Shown: positions 62,598 through 64,000 of the stretch, piece by piece
Numbering within the stretch: the first letter of the stretch is position 1
How the letters are laid out: the number at the start of each line of letters is the position of its first letter
Assembly (NCBI GenBank): GCA_963575745.1
Contig: CAUYUJ010014349.1
Location: 1-64,000 of the forward strand
Reading direction: 5' to 3'
DNA: 64,000 nucleotides
From: Prorocentrum cordatum
Lineage: Eukaryota; Sar; Dinophyceae; Prorocentrales; Prorocentraceae
Translations under genes and position numbers: made by a program
The notes under the pieces: generated by a model
What the model was told of the DNA's origin: nothing
The model's database searches: none
The model's input: the letters and a program-made list of their open reading frames with translations, nothing else

Positions 62598-62916
62598 TTG
62601 AAGCCTCGAAGCTCTTGGGGATTCATCTTCAGGGACAGGTTCAGGCCCCGCGTTGTCTGAGACTTTCTGGCAGGACAGGCCTGTCAAACCAAGTTGTGTG
62701 AGTTCCTGAATGAGCATCTCCCCTTCCTGTGCGCAAGAGGGGCATTCAGAAGGTGTCCGTGAGTTCGAAGGATGTGTTTCTTTGGCCGACTTGGGCAATC
62801 TGGCAATGCACCCGGTGCGATCGTGCGGCAAATCGGATCAAATGCGCGTGCGGCGCACACGCCCTCCCGCCAACCGTACACAAGGCGGCTGAGGTTGCAA
62901 AAGGAGCTGAAAGGGG

Positions 62917-63402
62917 TTGGGCCCCGAGGGTTCATGGCAGTCGGGCGCGCCCACGGCTGACCCCACGCTGACAACGATCCTCAAGCGCCTCGAAGATTTG
63001 GACAATGGCGGTGCTGCCCCTACTGAGCCATGGGGTGCCTCGCTCCCCGCCTCCAAGGAGGACGGTTGCGCTGAGGAGATGAATGGGGGGCTGGCTCGTT
63101 GACATAAAGGTGGCAGGTTCGCCAGCCATCAGGATGACAAACACCTGACGAAACAGCAAGTTGAGAAGTTGCAAAGGCAGACTCGGGACGCCAAGCCGTC
63201 CTTGTTCCGCAGCGTTCGACCACCTTTGCGCCTGCCCAGGATTCAGAGGGGGCCGTTCAAGCTCTGGATCAAGTTGCTGGCCTTCGAGTCCACAGTTAAG
63301 GAGGCCAGGAAACTGCTGCAGCAACCGCCCGCTGATTCGGAGCAGGCGGTGCAGGAATCGAAGCGCCAGGTGGGAAATATGGAGCAGGAGACCCGTTAAT
63401 GC
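62917..63402 (+). pseudogene. Degraded hypothetical reading frame downstream of the leader relic
   Basis: A single frame runs from about 62917 to the TAA at 63400-63402, interrupted by one TGA at 63100-63102. It contains TLTTILKRLEDLDNGG, then after the stop LTKQQVEKLQRQTRDAK and STVKEARKLLQQPPADSEQA, helical and coiled-coil-like. I do not recognise the family. With the leader relic 320 bases upstream it may be a retroposed, decaying gene copy. Confidence 0.4.
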
Positions 63403-63408
63403 TTTGCC

Positions 63409-64000
63409 ATGTCTGCTGCAGCGGGCGAAGGGCCTCTCTTCAATGTGTCCCCGCAACCCAGAGGCAGCACGGCCAAGCCAGCAACCACCTCAAGGTCCCC
63501 CTTGGCACGCTGGGCGCCCAATCTATGTCTGCTCGCAGCGGTGTTGCTGCTCCGCTCCCTGCTGTGCCTGGAGAGGATGACGAAGACTTGCTGGTCGGCG
63601 GAACGGAACTTGACAGCATCGCTAAGGCCACTTCGCGCATGCAAGGGAGATTGTTTTTTTATCCTCTGGGGGGTAACGCTCGTTACCCGGGCCTCTCCCC
63701 CCCCCCCCCCCCCGTAACGGTACCGCTCGTACGCGGGGGGGGTCTCGGTCTTCCCCTCCAACATGCTGGTGCCCGAAGGCATGCGCACTGTGGTGTGGTG
63801 GTCGCAGGCGCACTGTGGGCGCTCGCAGGCCATTGCGGCGCTCGCATGCGCGATGCTGGTGCTTGCGGGCTTTGCGCTTGTACTCGAATCGTCGTCGTTG
63901 TCGTCGACGGCGCCCGAAAAACGGCCTCCGGAGTCCGACAAACGTCGTCGTCGTCGTCGACCTCGTCGCTCGTCGCTCGTCGATCATCGTCGTCGCGCGC
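63409..64000 (+). CDS. Uncertain frame(s) with hydrophobic segments, running off the right edge
   Basis: In the same frame as the preceding pseudogene, 63409-63717 encodes a 102-residue peptide with a hydrophobic stretch (NLCLLAAVLLLRSLL) and ends in a Pro run. After a TAA the frame reopens, and from the ATG at 63763 encodes 79 codons to the window edge with a membrane-like helix (AIAALACAMLVLAGFALVLE) and an Arg-rich end derived from CGT repeats. The minus strand is also open over 63396-63941 with Asp/Ser-rich sequence, so the coding strand is unsettled. Confidence 0.25.
63671..63688. repeat. Perfect 8-bp hairpin
   Basis: GGGTAACG, CT, CGTTACCC. A C run at about 63700-63714 follows. Confidence 0.8.

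Noticed and set aside
61627-62831. Asp-rich, Ser-rich and Ile/Met-rich proteins
   Set aside because: The (GATGAT)n repeat is open in most frames; only a short upstream segment looks exon-like.

Overview
The window looks like nuclear DNA of a core dinoflagellate. Four lines of evidence support this. (1) Relics of the dinoflagellate trans-spliced leader (DinoSL) lie just upstream of several open frames; the clearest are at 17240-17260 (minus), 19943-19966 (minus) and 62577-62597 (plus). (2) Genes are sparse, GC-rich and mostly intronless, encode low-complexity proteins, and have no usual promoter signals. (3) The retrotransposons are Ty1/copia-like, with a polyprotein layout (gag, protease, long spacer, methyltransferase-like block, integrase) that I know from dinoflagellates. 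(4) Most of the rest is dispersed repeats and microsatellites. I cannot fix the genus from sequence alone; a Prorocentrum- or Polarella-type genome would fit.

Layout. 1-788: partial minus-strand gene of a large dinoflagellate family, running off the left edge. 0.9-5 kb: repeat A1, then two minus-strand hypothetical genes (2138-2524, 3462-4991). 5-15 kb: mostly repeats (C1, B1, a long CA/poly-C tract, a minisatellite, B2), with a plus-strand gene at 9962-10621 and an Ala-rich coiled-coil gene at about 13140-14157 whose 3' end runs into repeat B2. 15.1-20 kb: two paralogous minus-strand genes in tandem, each with a DinoSL relic before its ATG, separated by a striking array of 32-bp perfect palindromes (17934-18122). 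20.5-22.7 kb: a second copy of repeat A interrupted by a full copy of repeat B. 22.8-24.7 kb: two small plus-strand genes, the second followed by a 123-bp poly(A) tract. 25.4-31 kb: repeats and simple sequence. 31.4-33.3 kb: two plus-strand genes. 33.9-35 kb: B4. 35.1-38.9 kb: two minus-strand hypothetical genes, the larger with a 193-bp GT-AG intron.

39545-49885 is a rearranged copia-like retrotransposon. Its 5' part (LTR, gag, protease, integrase) lies on the minus strand. Its 3' part (RT, RNase H, LTR) lies on the plus strand. The two are joined by 503-bp inverted arms that differ at only two positions that I found. 50-52.9 kb is degenerate tandem repeat. 53-60.2 kb is a second, heavily decayed copia-like element bounded by LTR-like direct repeats. 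The right end holds simple repeats and a degraded plus-strand frame preceded by a DinoSL relic.

The genes do not form a recognisable pathway. The coherent story is genome dynamics: retroposition of trans-spliced mRNAs, short-LTR copia elements, and nested non-autonomous repeats with inverted termini.
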